A DNA stretch of 64,000 bases from Camellia lanceoleosa (lineage: Eukaryota > Streptophyta > Magnoliopsida > Ericales > Theaceae), in contig CM045758.1 of NCBI GenBank assembly GCA_025200525.1, positions 166,496,261 through 166,560,260 on the forward strand, in the 5' to 3' direction. The notes under the pieces are model-generated. The model worked only from the letters and a program-made list of their open reading frames with translations, was not told the origin of the DNA and searched no databases. The position numbers and the translations under genes are program-made. Positions 46,684-58,040 of this stretch are shown one piece after another (within the stretch, counting starts at the first letter, position 1; each line of letters starts with the position of its first letter).

Positions 46684-47124
46684 TCATAGTCTAGCCCCAA
46701 TAGTCAAATTCTGAACAACGACCCCGTTACGTAGCTCGAAATTCGGTGGCCCGAATTTTGCTCGACACCAAAACGACGTTTGTTTTGGTGTCTTTTTTTT
46801 TTTCTTTTTCTTTTTTTCCTGTGTTTTTGTTGCAAAAGGAAGAAGAAAAAGAAGGGAGAAGAAGAAGAAGGGTGGATCTGCAGATCCGGAAAAGGGGGAA
46901 GGAGGAGGAAGAAGGAGAAGTGGAGGGGAGGGGGCCATAAAAATCGGACTGAAGGAGGAGGGGGTCGCACGTGGGTCATGCTGGGTCAAGTGACGGAAGA
47001 GGAAGAAGGACTGGAGGGGAGCTGCGACGACCTCTCCTCTCTCTTTCTCTCTCTCTCCTCCTCTTCCCCTCTCTTCTCTTTCGAGCCAATTTCTCGAGCT
47101 ACCAACCTTTTTCCTTCTGAACAA
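46684..47124. other. Low-complexity GA/CT-rich stretch
   Basis: Both strands have open frames here only because the sequence is a run of AAGAAGG/GGAGGAGG triplets and CT repeats. It is more GC-rich than its neighbours and could be the leader of an old gene or retroelement, but no domain is seen. Confidence 0.4.
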
Positions 47125-47562
47125 TTATGTGGAAAGTACGCCCATCAACTATTCGGAACACCCGTCAAGGTTCAATTAATTTTTTTAAACACGATGGTGT
47201 GTTTGGTGGGTTTGGGGTGACTGTTGCTGTGCAGTGAAATGGGTCAATTTGAAGATCAATTTCGATAATTCGAACCGTTTATATTTTATAATACATCAAT
47301 TATAATATGTCTGTAAAAAATAAAGTTAATCGAATATCGTTTACCCATTCATCCACTCACATTTATATCTAAAAAAATAAATAATAATTGTAATTTAAAA
47401 TATTAAAATAAATACAAATGTGAGTAAATGAGTAAACAATATTCAATTAACTTGATTTTTTTGTAAGTATATTCTAATTGATGTATTCTAAAATATGAAT
47501 GATTTATATTATCGAAATGGGCTCATTTCAATGCACAACAGCCAGCACAGCAACCATCCCAA

Positions 47563-47886
47563 ACTCGTGTTTGGTTTGTGTTTTGAAACATGTTTTTGGA
47601 AGAAAATTTCCAAAAACATGTTTGGTTACAAATTTCTCAAAAAAATTCTAAAATTACTTATCTCTCTATTAAACATAAATCAATCATTTTTTCTATCTGC
47701 TCTCTCATTCTCAATCACTTTTTCTCTTACACACATCTATTTAATTATAATAAAATATCAAATTATCCTAAACTCCAAAACTATTTTCAAAATATACAAC
47801 CATACAAAAAAATAAAAATAAAAATAAACTCTCTTCCCAATTTTTTTTAAAAAAATTTTATCTCAAAATATAAATCAAACATAGCC
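47563..47886. mobile_element. MITE related to the one in the ARF8 intron
   Basis: The ends are CTCGTGTTTGGTTTGTG and, read inward, GGCTATGTTTGATTTAT. The interior runs through TCTCTCATTCTCAATCACTT and ACACATCTATTTAATTA. The copy at 60480-60814 carries comparable segments in opposite orientation. Confidence 0.55.
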
Positions 47887-49819
47887 GATATTTTGGTCAT
47901 TCATATACCTCCAAATGTTTGGTGTACAATTAATTTTTGGTGGCGTTCCTTTTTAATTATTTGTATAAGGAACTTAAACTATGTTTATTTTTTGCCATAT
48001 GTAAGTTGTTATTCAATAGTCATTTTTTACATGTTTTTTTCAAAAAATAATAAAATAAAATGTCAGTTTTTAGCTATCTTTCCAAAACAAGCTAATGCTA
48101 GTTTGGGATTCAATCTTTTTAGTAATTTTTGTGTGACTTTTTTAAAATAAAAAATTAAAAACTTTCGACTTTTAAAAATTCATTAGTTAAAACTTTAGAT
48201 TTTTAGAAATTCATCAGTTTATTAGTTAAAAGTTCATTTTGCAAGAAAAATCTTAAATCATTTGTCAAATTTATTTATCACACAAAAAACTCAATTTAAC
48301 CATTATAAAGTTTAAAAAGACATAAACATGCCAAGCAAAGCATTAGTTATTTTTTTTGTAAATTTATTTTAGTCAAGAAACTATATTTTAAACTAATTTT
48401 CAAAGAAAGTCTGACTCAGATCTACACACTTATTTGCACATAATTGAACCTTTAATATATAATGCGACATTAGATAGAAAATGTAGTGTAAAAAAGTGTT
48501 TTAATTAACTTTTCTAAAAGATTCAAAAGTGTACGAGTTAACGTAACATTGAAGTTGCATAATTAACAATGACTCACTTTTGTTGAAGTCGTGTACCTTG
48601 GCAACAAGTTATTTCATTGTTAAGGCTTACTTATGGCTCTCTTTGGTTTAACTCTAAAAATATGACTTTATCGTCATGTTTCAATGTTTTGTTTGGTTTA
48701 AGTTTTTTAAAATTAATTTTAATATTATATTTCAAAACTCATTTGAGAACATGTTTGACAGATACGAGAGTTTTTGAATTTTAAATTTTGAAAAAAGCAG
48801 ATCAGATTTACCCAGTTGTCTACTTGGACATCCTCTTGGAAGTCCGGCCAGTCATCCGGTTTGTTGACCGGAACAGTTTTTTTCTTCTTATTATTTACAA
48901 TTGGCATATGTTATTTGAAAAAATATATATATTTGTTTTTGATATTTTTTAAATATAGAAATTATTTTTTGTAGACCAAAATGACAAATTATTTGGCCAT
49001 TTAATTTTTTTTAAAAAAAATAAAACTTAATTTGTCACAGTAATTTTTAAAAATTTAAAATATATTTTTAAACAAAACAATTAAAAAAATTTCTAAATAA
49101 ATATAAAATTAAAAGTAATTTTAAAGCATTAGCCGAACATTTTTTTAACAAAAAATAATATTTATATTTTAAATAAAAAAATTGGAAGTTTTTAATTTTT
49201 TAAAATGAATTTTAAAAAAGAATTTGGTTATGAGTTTTGAATAAAATTTTCGTTTTAAATTGTATGTTTGGTTAAAAGTTATATGTTTTTTGAATTAAAT
49301 TTTGAAAATTCTTTTCAAAACTCATAATCAAATAATTTTTCTCATTTCAAAAATTCAAATTCAATTTAAAACTCTTTTCAAAATTCATAATCAAATATAT
49401 TTTTTGTTCAAATTATAATTTAAAAACTAACAAACTCAAAATATAACTTTATTTTTAAATTATAATTAAAATCATCATCGCCTTCTCCTCCACTAGGATT
49501 ATGTTCAATAACTTATGCCAGTACAATTGATGAGGTAGGTGTCACGGAGACCAGAACAAGGTGGAGGAAGGACGACAACAACGACGAAGAACGGGAGATG
49601 GTTAGTCGAAAAGAGAAAAAAATAAAGAGAGTGAACTGTAAATTTGCCATATTATAAATATTTTAGTGGAAATTTTTTAGGGGAAATCGGTCTAGGGTCC
49701 CTCTCACACTTTTCATAATGGAAGAGATCCACAAAATTATTTTTTGATGTCTAAGGTCCCTAAACATATTGCCCACGATTCCTCTCTCTCTCTCAGATTC
49801 CTCTTCTGCTGCTACGCGT
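47887..49819. other. AT-rich intergenic DNA with decayed repeats
   Basis: Scattered TTTGGTTTAA- and AAACTCATAATCAAATA-type stretches suggest several eroded MITEs. A 27-bp direct repeat, GTAAATTTGCCATATTATAA and following bases, begins near 49638 and recurs near 52275. Confidence 0.4.
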
Positions 49820-50135
49820 ATGGAAATAATGATCGATGGATCCGACTCCGACGACTCCGACTCCGACTCAGCCTTGTCTAGGTTCCCGCTCCTCACTCGC
49901 CCTGAGGTCTTCAAGCGCCGCACATGCCGCCTCAAGCAACTCTCTAAGATCTACAGAGACCATTACTGGTCTCTCATGGAGGACCTCAAGCTCAAGTATA
50001 GAGACTACTACTAGGACTACGGCAAGAGCCCCTTCCTTAATGACGAGGACATTCTTCACAGTCTCAATCGGAATCACAGTAACAACTACGGAACCACCAT
50101 CATCCTAGATGACATTCAACATCCACTTAACAATG
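49820..50135 (+). pseudogene. First exon of an INO80-complex subunit D / KANL2-like gene, with stop codon
   Basis: From ATG 49820 the frame reads an acidic start (DGSDSDDSDSDSALSRF) and a basic helix region: LTRPEVFKRRTCRLKQLSKI, YRDHYWSLMEDLKLKYRDYY. TAG at 50012-50014 then interrupts, and the same frame continues with DYGKSPFLNDEDILHSLNRN up to a GT donor at 50136. Plant INO80 subunit D/KANL2-like proteins, as I recall them, have a very similar first exon with Trp where the stop stands. The zinc-binding exons expected next are not found in the following 2 kb. I read it as a truncated duplicate exon. The family assignment is from memory. Confidence 0.55.
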
Positions 50136-50639
50136 GTAAATTAGGATTAGGGCTAGGGTTAGGGTTGGGCTCCAATGGGAATGCAATCTCTCTCTCTCTC
50201 TCTCATCTTTTGTCAAGATTATTGTTAATTTTCACTGTAAATTTCATGATTTGATTTAAATTGCTATATGAATTTCCTAGCCCTAAGAAGAAGGGCTATT
50301 ACTTGTTGACATTTTCTGAGCAAATTGTCCTAATTTTGAAACTGAAATTGTCAGAAAAGTGAGGAATCCAAACACCCATTTGTGTGTAGTGATAATTTGT
50401 CTCACATTACAAATAATCTAATCTATTTATCTTTCGACATTTTTTGAGCAAATTGTCCTGATTTCGAAACTGAAATTACCAGAAAAAGTGAGAAATCGAA
50501 ATACCCATTTGTTTGGTGATGAATTTGAACAGGTTTTGGAGCAGCAGAAGAGTCTTCTTATCTGGTTCTATACATGTGGGTGATTTTGCAGCCTACGGTT
50601 TTGTTCAAAACCAGCTTTTGGTCTCTTCAGAGTTGCGTG

Positions 50640-51800
50640 CTACATACACCATCTCTTTGCGAATTTCTCTGGGTTTGAGAAATTTATATGGTCTGAGTGA
50701 ATTGCTTTGGGTTTGGAGAAGGGAAATTTCTCTCAAGAGAAGAGAAGGTTAGTAAGGCTAGAGAAATCTTCTCTGGAGAGGGAAATTTCTCTGAAGGCCA
50801 GAGAAGGAAAATTTCCATGGAAAGAAAGGAAGACTAGAGAAATTTTCAATTTTTCTGTGGAGAGTTGAGTATAGGAGAGGCAAGGGCAGAGAAATTTGTT
50901 TAATTTTCTCTGCCTTTAACTGAGTAAAATTTGTGAAGTCAATTTTCTCTAGGCTGGGAAGTTTAGAATTTATCAATTTTCTCTGGTTTGAAAATTGGTC
51001 AAGCTGAACCCAGAGAAATTTGAATTTTCTCTGGGTTGAACCCATAGAAATTCTTTGGAAGTCCAGAATTTCTCTATTCTTTGGGTTGAGAGAATTTCTC
51101 TGAAAATATTTGTCTGGGAATTTTCTTTGGGTTCTCTGGGTGAGAGAATCTCTATAAATGTTTGTCTGAGAATTTCTCTGGGTTTGGAGAGTCTAGAGAA
51201 ATTTTAAAATTTCTATGTGATGTGTCCAGAGAATTTTACAGTGGAAATTTTCTGTGGACTAATTTTCTTAAACTTTGTTGGCCTACTGGTAACAAAGTTT
51301 AAACTTTAGTAGTTGAATCAGGGGAATGAATGGATTTAGTGGTTGAATTCTTGCCAGATTTTTGTCTTAAACTTTGTTTTGCATTGAATTTGTCAATTGT
51401 AAAACCTGGTGATTAGTTAATTGACACCACATTTTAGATTTGTAGATTCTGGGGTTTTAACTCTCTTGAATTCCAAGGAATGGTTGTTGGCCTACTGGTA
51501 ACTATGAGAATAAAAGTTTCTGGGTTCATTGCACAGATCTGTAGAATAGATTCTTGAAGCATTACGTTACATTACATTTTTGTTTTGATAAATGAAACAT
51601 TACATTACATGTTAGAGGATAACTGTTATGTAGTGAATTGGAAACATAGATATCAAAACACTTTGAAGTCAGCAAAAAATTTCTCTGGATTTTAGACAAT
51701 TGAATTTCTCTAGTTTGGACTAGAGAATTTCTCTTGATTAATTTTTTTTCTAGAGAAATTTGGTCTGAAATTTCTCTGGACCAATTTTCTCTGGACTGAA
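50640..51800. repeat. Region saturated with AGAGAAATTTCTCTGG-like motifs
   Basis: The motif TTTCTCTGG and its complement CCAGAGAAA recur dozens of times in both orientations. AGAGAAATTTCTCT is itself a palindrome. Spacing is irregular. No gene is seen. Confidence 0.65.
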
Positions 51801-52494
51801 ATTTCTTTGGATTAAGGTTGAGGGACCTTAGATATTATGAAAATATTGTTGATGGATATTAGACATCATAAAAAAATTTGATGTCCTTTATGCTATAAAA
51901 TCATAATATCAAGGACCTTAAAAAAAAAACCCCAAATTTTTAATGTGATATATAATATTTGATATAAAAATTTTATAATTTATAATTAAACACAAAACTT
52001 AAAATTTTATTCAAAATTCATAATTTTTTTTAAAATTCTGAATTTTTTTATTTAAAATATAAAAAATAACAGGTGTCAATTAAAAAAAAAAAAATTTGTA
52101 CTGTCTTGGTCAACTTGCCAAATGTCTGAGAGGATGACCGATTAATCCAAATTTTTTCGGTTTGGACAGAGTTTTCAAAAGTGAATTTAGAATTAATTTT
52201 TAAAAATTTTAAACAAATAACACACTCAAAACATATAATAGAAATATATTTGGAGAATATAACCAAACACAGCGGTAAATTTGCCATATTACAAATATTT
52301 TCACCTATTAAATTATTTTTTTTTTTTATAAAAAAAGGAAGCTATTTTATGAGTTTTCACACTATGGCCTGTTTTGTCAATTAGAAAAAAAAAAGTCAAT
52401 TTATTGATTTATTCGGTTCATATCACTTTTCTAACATTTTGCATGCTTTTAAAATAAAAAAAAAAACTAAATAATTAGGGTACCATTTGATTTA
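51801..52494. other. AT-rich intergenic DNA
   Basis: No gene was recognised; poly-A/T runs predominate. Confidence 0.35.
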
Positions 52495-52978
52495 GTTTTT
52501 AAATTAAAATTTATATTAAAAAATCAAAAAAACATGTTTGAATTATCAATTTTCAAATTTCTTTTCAAAACTGTTTGGTTTCAGTTTTTAGAATCCACTT
52601 TTTAAATTTTTTTATTTTTTTCGTATTTTTCTATTTTTACTAATTTTTTTTAATATTTTAAGCAATTTTTTAATTTTTAGACACACCTCTAACATAAATA
52701 AACTTAAAAAATTTAATATTTGTGAAAAAAAATCTAAAAAATTCACTAAATACAAAAAATATAAAAATATATACATTTTTCATATTTTCTCGTATTTTAA
52801 TTTTTTTAAAAATATTTTTTCATACATATTTTATTAGTTAGATGCACCTTATTATTTTAAGGTGCATCTAAAAAAGTAAAAAAAAAAAATTGCTTCAAAA
52901 TTTTAAAACTATTTACTAAAACTAAAAAAAAAACAGGAAAAAAAAATTCAATTTCTAGAAAACTGAAACCAAACATAC
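52495..52978. mobile_element. AT-rich MITE-like element, same family as 7150-7600
   Basis: The left end ACCATTTGATTTAGTTT and right end read inward (AGTATGTTTGGTTTCAG) suggest inverted termini. The interior shares AATATTTTAAGCAATTTTTT, TTTTTAGACACACCT and AAGGTGCATCTAAAAAAGTA with 7150-7600, in the same order. Confidence 0.55.
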
Positions 52979-53599
52979 TTTGATTTTTTTTATTTTCTCT
53001 TATTCTCTCACATTCTACACATCAATCAAATTTCCTCACACCCATCTATTCAACTACAAAAAAAAAAAAAAAAATACAAATCATCTCAAAATTATTTTCA
53101 AAACTCATAATCAAATAAATTTTTAATTTTTAAAACTTTTTTCAATAACTTATCTTTTAAAATATAACTCAAATATCAAAAAAATAAATAAAATTTAAGG
53201 CTCTGTTTGGTAGAGCGTTTGAAGTTTAATTATACTCCTTAGTTTGAGTGTGTTGTTTGGTTACAGTTTTAGAAAATTAATTCCACACCCACTTTTCAAA
53301 ACACCCACTTTTTAATATCATATTTCACATCACTCAATTCAAACTCTTTTCAAAACTTATAACCAAACAAATTTTTAATAAGAGTGCTGCTATTAGCACC
53401 TACCAAAATTCATTGTACCCTCAATTTCTTTGGACCCCAACCCTAAATCCTAAATTTTAATAATATTTTTTTAGACACCCCACTTATTACCAAATCTATC
53501 CATATTCATAATATTTTTCACAATGAAATGCACACCAACTTAATTTTTCATCCCTCTCATTCCCTGACTTAGTCAATCTTCAGAGTTTGGAGCTTTGGT

Positions 53600-53911
53600 T
53601 CAGTATAGAATTCTTGGACCCCAACCCTTCATCACTCTCGTCGCCGTCTTGGCCGTCAACGGAGCATTTCGACGACTCTCATCTTCTCTAAGCGCTCTCC
53701 GTATCGCCGAATTAGTAACCTCTCTAATCCTCTCATCACCATCTTCTTCGTTGCTTTTTGTATTTTCGTCATCGCTGAGATAGATCGAATATACTCCAAT
53801 TTCTACGGGATTTGCATAATCGTTTGCAATATGAGGAAAAACAAAATCATTGTCTGAATCGCCATCAGAATCATTGTTTGAATCGCCATCAGAATTCTGA
53901 ATATAGCCCAA
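53600..53911 (-). pseudogene. Host-like coding fragment captured in the Mutator-like element
   Basis: The minus strand has an open frame of 103 codons with an acidic start (NSDGDSNNDSDGDSDNDF) and a conserved-looking second half (SAIRRALREDESRRNAPL, then TAKTATRVMKGWG). The second half resembles the end of a plant protein family I cannot name with confidence. The GC content is higher than the surroundings and it lies close to one terminal repeat, as in Pack-MULEs. It breaks off without a normal C-terminus. Confidence 0.45.
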
Positions 53912-54084
53912 AACAATTTGCTCACCACTGTGTAGCCGAAAAAATGTATTTTGTTCAGAACTGTTTTGTCGAACAATAATGATCCTGTCAGCACTATATG
54001 TCCGAACAAAATTTGTTCATCGCTGTGTAACTTGAATACATTCCAATTCACAACTTAAAATAACATGAATTAAATTCATTTAAA

Positions 54085-56025
54085 GCCTCCATTTGGGAAA
54101 TGGGTTATTTTTTGACTTTTTGGTTTTTTTGACTATTTTAGCCCGGGGCTAAAAAGTTTGGTTTGGGAATGATTCTTTGATTTTTTTGACTTTTTGGCAA
54201 GGTATCTTCACGGTGAATGACCAAATTACCCTTGAAGTGATTTTTTATATTTTTACTCCTTGTCATACATTCTCCACGTCACGTCATTGGTGCGGTTTTT
54301 TTTTTTTTTTTTTTTTTGGATTAGGCGTATTTTTATGTTTTTTTAAAATTTTTTTTTATTTATATATTTGTCATTTTTCTTGTTATATACATTAATTTGT
54401 TCTTTTTCTTTAATTTCCCGTTTTTGTCTTATTTATTTTTATTGGTATAAAATAATTTGTTTTTATTTTTTAAAAATGAGTTTTAATGTGTTTTATTTAT
54501 TTGTAAATTACGTGGCAAATGGTAATTTATGTTTTTAAATACGTTTTTGTCATTTTTATTTTTATTTGTATACATTATTTGGTTTTTATTTTTTAAAAAT
54601 GGTTTTCCATGTGTTTTATTTATTTTTAAATTACGTGGCAAATGTTAATTTTTGTTTATTTATTTATTTATTTTGGATGAGGCGTATTTTTGATGTTCAT
54701 TTTTTTTTTTAAATTTGTGCTTTTCTCATTTTTATTTTTATTTATATACATTAATTTGTTTTTATTTTTCAAAAATGATTTTTCATGTGTTTTATTTATT
54801 TTAAAATTATGTGGCAACTGCTAATTTATGTTTTTAAATTTATTTGTTTATTTATTTTGGTTGGATGAGGCGTATTTTTGATGTTCTTTTTTTTTTTGTT
54901 AATTTACGTTTTTCTCATTTTTATTTTTATACATTAATTTGTTTTCATTTTTCAAAAATGGTTTTTTATGTGTTTTATTTATTTTAAAATTACGTGTCAA
55001 CTGCTAATTTATGTTTTTAAATTTATTTATTTATTTATTTTGTTTGGATGAGGCGTATTTTTGTGGCTATTTTTTTTTTTTTTCATTTACGTTTTTGTCA
55101 TTTTTTTTTTTATTGTTTTCAATTTGTTTTTTTTTTTTTGGGTTTGGAAAAAGCTTTTTTATGTTTTGTTTTTTTTAACATGACATTGAAAATGTAAATT
55201 TGGGTGTTATGTTGTTGTCTTCTTATATATATATATATTAATTAATTAATTAATTTATTTTGAAAAAGGCTTTTTCATTTTTTTTTTGAAATGACGTGGA
55301 AACTGTTAATTTCGGTTTCATTTTATTGATTTTTTATTTTGTTTAATTTTTTTTTTGAAAAGATTTTTTCTTATTTTTTAATTTTAAGTGACGTTGACAA
55401 TGCTTATTTCAGTTTCATTTTAATGTGTTTTTATTGTTGTTGTTGTTTTTTATTGTATTTTTTGTTGGAAAAGGCTTTATTATGTTGTTTTTTTTAAAAT
55501 TTCAAATGACTTGAAAAATGATAATTTCGTTTTTTTTTTTGTTTTTTGTTTTTTGTTTTTTTGTTTTAATTTGTTTTTTTTTTTTGGAAAGGGATTTTTT
55601 ATGTTTTTTTAAAATGACATGGAAAATGCTAATTTTTGGATGAGGCGTATTTTTTTGGTTCTTTTTTTTTTTATTTACGTTTTTGACATTTTTTTTTATT
55701 TGTATATATTAATTTGTTTTTATTTTCAAAATGAGTTTTCATGTGTTTTATTTTTAAAAAAATTACATGGCAAATGCTAATTTCTATTTTAATTTTTAAT
55801 TTTTTTTGTGTGGATGAGGTGTATTTTTTGTGGTTCTTTTTTTTTTTTTTTAATTTACGGTTTTTGTCATTTTTATTTGCATACATTAATTTGTTTTTAT
55901 TTGTGGTTTTTCGTGTGGGGGTAGTTTGGTAAATTTACCTTGAATTGGGTTGTTGCCAATCAATTGCAGTGGCTTTTGTCCCGTAGTGGCTAAAATAGCC
56001 CCAACTTGTATTGCCAAATGGACCC
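54085..56025. mobile_element. Harbinger-type non-autonomous element filled with a T-rich repeat array
   Basis: The ends are GCCTCCATTTGGGAA and, read inward, GGGTCCATTTGGCAA. Both are flanked by AAA. The left subterminal GACTATTTTAGCCCGGGGCT and the right TGGCTAAAATAGCCCC match the MITE family at 37525 and 45618. The interior is a 1.6 kb repeat array rather than coding DNA. Confidence 0.65.
54310..55930. repeat. Degenerate tandem array, about 180-bp units
   Basis: GGATGAGGCGTATTTTT or near variants occur at about 54319, 54674, 54863, 55046, 55636 and 55812. TTACGTGGCAAATGCTAATT or variants occur about ten times between 54510 and 55765. The units are roughly 120-190 bp and separated by long T runs. 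Confidence 0.75.
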
Positions 56026-56947
56026 AAAATACATAATTGAAATCCGTTTCAATTTATTCTTTTCCATTCTAAATTAGTTTAATAAAGAAAATTACATAAT
56101 TGGCTATTTGCATTAATATTCGGAACCTATGTATTGAACGAAAGGATTATGTTCAAGATCAGATATTACGAACATAATTCTAACAACAAGAAACCAAGAT
56201 CTTAAAATTTCGAATGAAACAAGAATGACCGAAAACGACCGAGAATGTTAATACAAGACAGATAAACTTATTAATGGAACGCCGGTCTCACTAGAATTGT
56301 TGTCCTCGTCCTGCATTACTCTACATAGTGAAATAAGTGATGAAGTATACGTTATACTTGAAGCAAAACTTTCAAGTTCAATAACGTTGATGATAGTGAT
56401 GAAGATGACACATTCAGGATTTAAGATAATTATGAAAAATAATAGATTTAGGATTTATATTAGTTAGTTATGAAAAGTAATAGGTTTAGGGTTTACAAAC
56501 ATGGAAGCTTATTTTGGGAAGATGGTTATAATTAGTTTTTTGGTGAAAAGTTGCTTATAAGCAGTTTTTTCGTGAGAGAGGAAGTAAGTTATAATCTGGG
56601 AAGTGGATTATAACCCACTTCTCAAAATAAGCCGGAATACGAATAGTTGGAGTTGGAAGTGGGGGTGGGAATGAGTGTCTAATATTATAGAGTATTAGTT
56701 CTTATTGATAGATGTGTGTTCCTTTTAATAATGTTTTTTAATGTAATTTTACTTTAGGATATAATTGTAATAAAAAAAATTATAAAATGAGGGGTCCAAA
56801 AAATTTTGGCAGGTACTAATAGCAGCACCCTTTTCATAATTAAATCATAATTTCAAAACTTACAAATTCAAAATATAATTTTATACTTAAATTATAATTC
56901 TAAAATTTTATCAAACACAACTTAAAAATTAAACCAAACGAACCTAA

Positions 56948-57500
56948 TTTTTTTTTTTTTTTTTTCACTTCCCAAAATGGGGGTATATGTCAATTTCATG
57001 AAGTCCCAGTTTAAGATACAGTTTGACAAATTGGTCCCCCATCATCATCATCAGTAGAAGAGGCATGGACCATCAAAATTGTTGTAAAAAGAACAGCACC
57101 AAAGTTACCAGAGGAAAAGAAATAAAAGGCCCAATAGACCAAAAAGCTTGCAAATAAAATAAAATTATAACAAATTATTACAAAATCTATCTCTCCCTCC
57201 GTATCTCTCTCTCTCATGTATGTATAAATAGTAATAAATAAATAAAAATATATTTAAATATCCCAAGCTCCGTACTCTGACAACGACCACTGAAGGATGG
57301 TGGCACATGCCTGCTGTCATATCAGTCCAAAATGGACGGTCAGGATTCCCAGGTACGAATCTCCGGACGCCCCCGATTGTAATTTCCCCAAACATTGCCT
57401 CTGATGATGATACTGATAGAGAGAGAGAAAGAGAAAGATTGAATTGAGCCCATTCATCTCTCTCTCATCTTCTCTCTCTCTCTACTGCTACCAGGTCTGA
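56948..57500. other. Upstream region of the ARF8-like gene
   Basis: The first 250 bp are AT-rich. From 57170 onward, CT- and GA-rich tracts (57185-57215, 57419-57440, 57458-57482) lie in the likely promoter. No separate gene is supported. Confidence 0.4.
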
Positions 57501-57512
57501 GCTCGGTCTTTC

Positions 57513-57520
57513 TTTATAAA
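57513..57520 (+). promoter_or_regulatory. Probable TATA box of the ARF8-like gene
   Basis: TTTATAAA lies in a CTTTCTTTATAAAGCACTTT context about 520 bp before the start codon, with a pyrimidine-rich stretch about 15-30 bp downstream suited to transcription start. A long 5' leader would result. Confidence 0.5.
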
Positions 57521-57851
57521 GCACTTTCTCTCTCATCACTTTCGACAGCGATTGGCCACGAAAAGATCCACTGTGCGTGGGGCGACTTGGATTTGGTTCC
57601 AGGTTGCAGAGAAAAATGAAGAGCTCATTCATGGCGGTCTCGAATAACGCGACCTCTCAGCTTAGGGTTTCGATTTTGTGAACTAAAAGTTAAGTGTCTA
57701 ACTTTGTTGTTTGTTGATGAGCAGTTGCAATTGGGAGTCTACTGTGGCTTTGTGATTTGTGAAATTTTAGGGCTTAGTTTGTTGGTGTATTTTGAGTATG
57801 GTGTGAATTTCTGGGCTTAGAGTGAGAGAGAGGGGAGGGGGGGGGGGAATT

Positions 57852-57971
57852 ATGGAGCGTGGAGCCATGATTGAGGAGAGGAGTTTGTTGAAGACTAAAA
57901 AGGTGCATTGGGACAGCAGTTTAGGGCTCAAGATTATGACAGCTATTGCAGAAGGTTTTTTAATAAGCTGA
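57852..57971 (+). promoter_or_regulatory. Upstream ORF of 39 codons in the ARF8-like leader
   Basis: ATG at 57852 opens a 39-residue frame (MERGAMIEERSLLKTKKVHW start, GFLIS end) closed by TGA at 57969-57971, 69 bp before the main start codon. If this stretch is retained in the mRNA it should lower translation of the main frame, as known for uORFs of other ARF genes. Conservation of the peptide cannot be judged here. Confidence 0.5.
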
Positions 57972-58040
57972 TTTTTTTTTTTTTTTTTGGGTATAGTTTT
58001 AAGGGTTTAAGCTATTATTTTTACCGAACTTTTAAGAAAC

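Larger units (their letters stand above)
53382..56830. mobile_element. Mutator-like element with 9-bp TSD, carrying a coding fragment
   Basis: The ends form a good inverted repeat: GAGTGCTGCTATTAGCACC and GGGTGCTGCTATTAGTACC, both continuing as TACCAAAATT / TGCCAAAATT. Flanks read TTTTAATAA (53373-53381) and TTTTCATAA (56831-56839), a 9-bp duplication with one mismatch, typical of Mutator-like elements. The 3.45 kb interior has no transposase. It holds a host-like coding fragment (53600-53911) and a later Harbinger-type insertion (54085-56025). Confidence 0.75.
53199..56944. mobile_element. Tourist-like MITE, TSD TAA, opened by a Mutator-like insertion
   Basis: The left end GGCTCTGTTTGGTAG and the right end read inward (GGTTCGTTTGGTTTA) are flanked by TAA at 53196-53198 and 56945-56947. 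Removing the inner insertion leaves a MITE of about 290 bp whose two halves join at AACCAAACAAATTTTTAATA. Confidence 0.6.

Noticed and set aside
46684..47124. Open frames of 146 codons on both strands
   Set aside because: Low-complexity AAG/GGA and CT triplet runs explain the absence of stops; no recognisable protein.
50145..50168. TAGGGTTAGGGTT, a telomere-like motif
   Set aside because: Only two or so units; too short to be an interstitial telomere.
57011..57395. Minus-strand ORFs upstream of ARF8
   Set aside because: No domain or splice support; sits in the likely promoter of the plus-strand gene.
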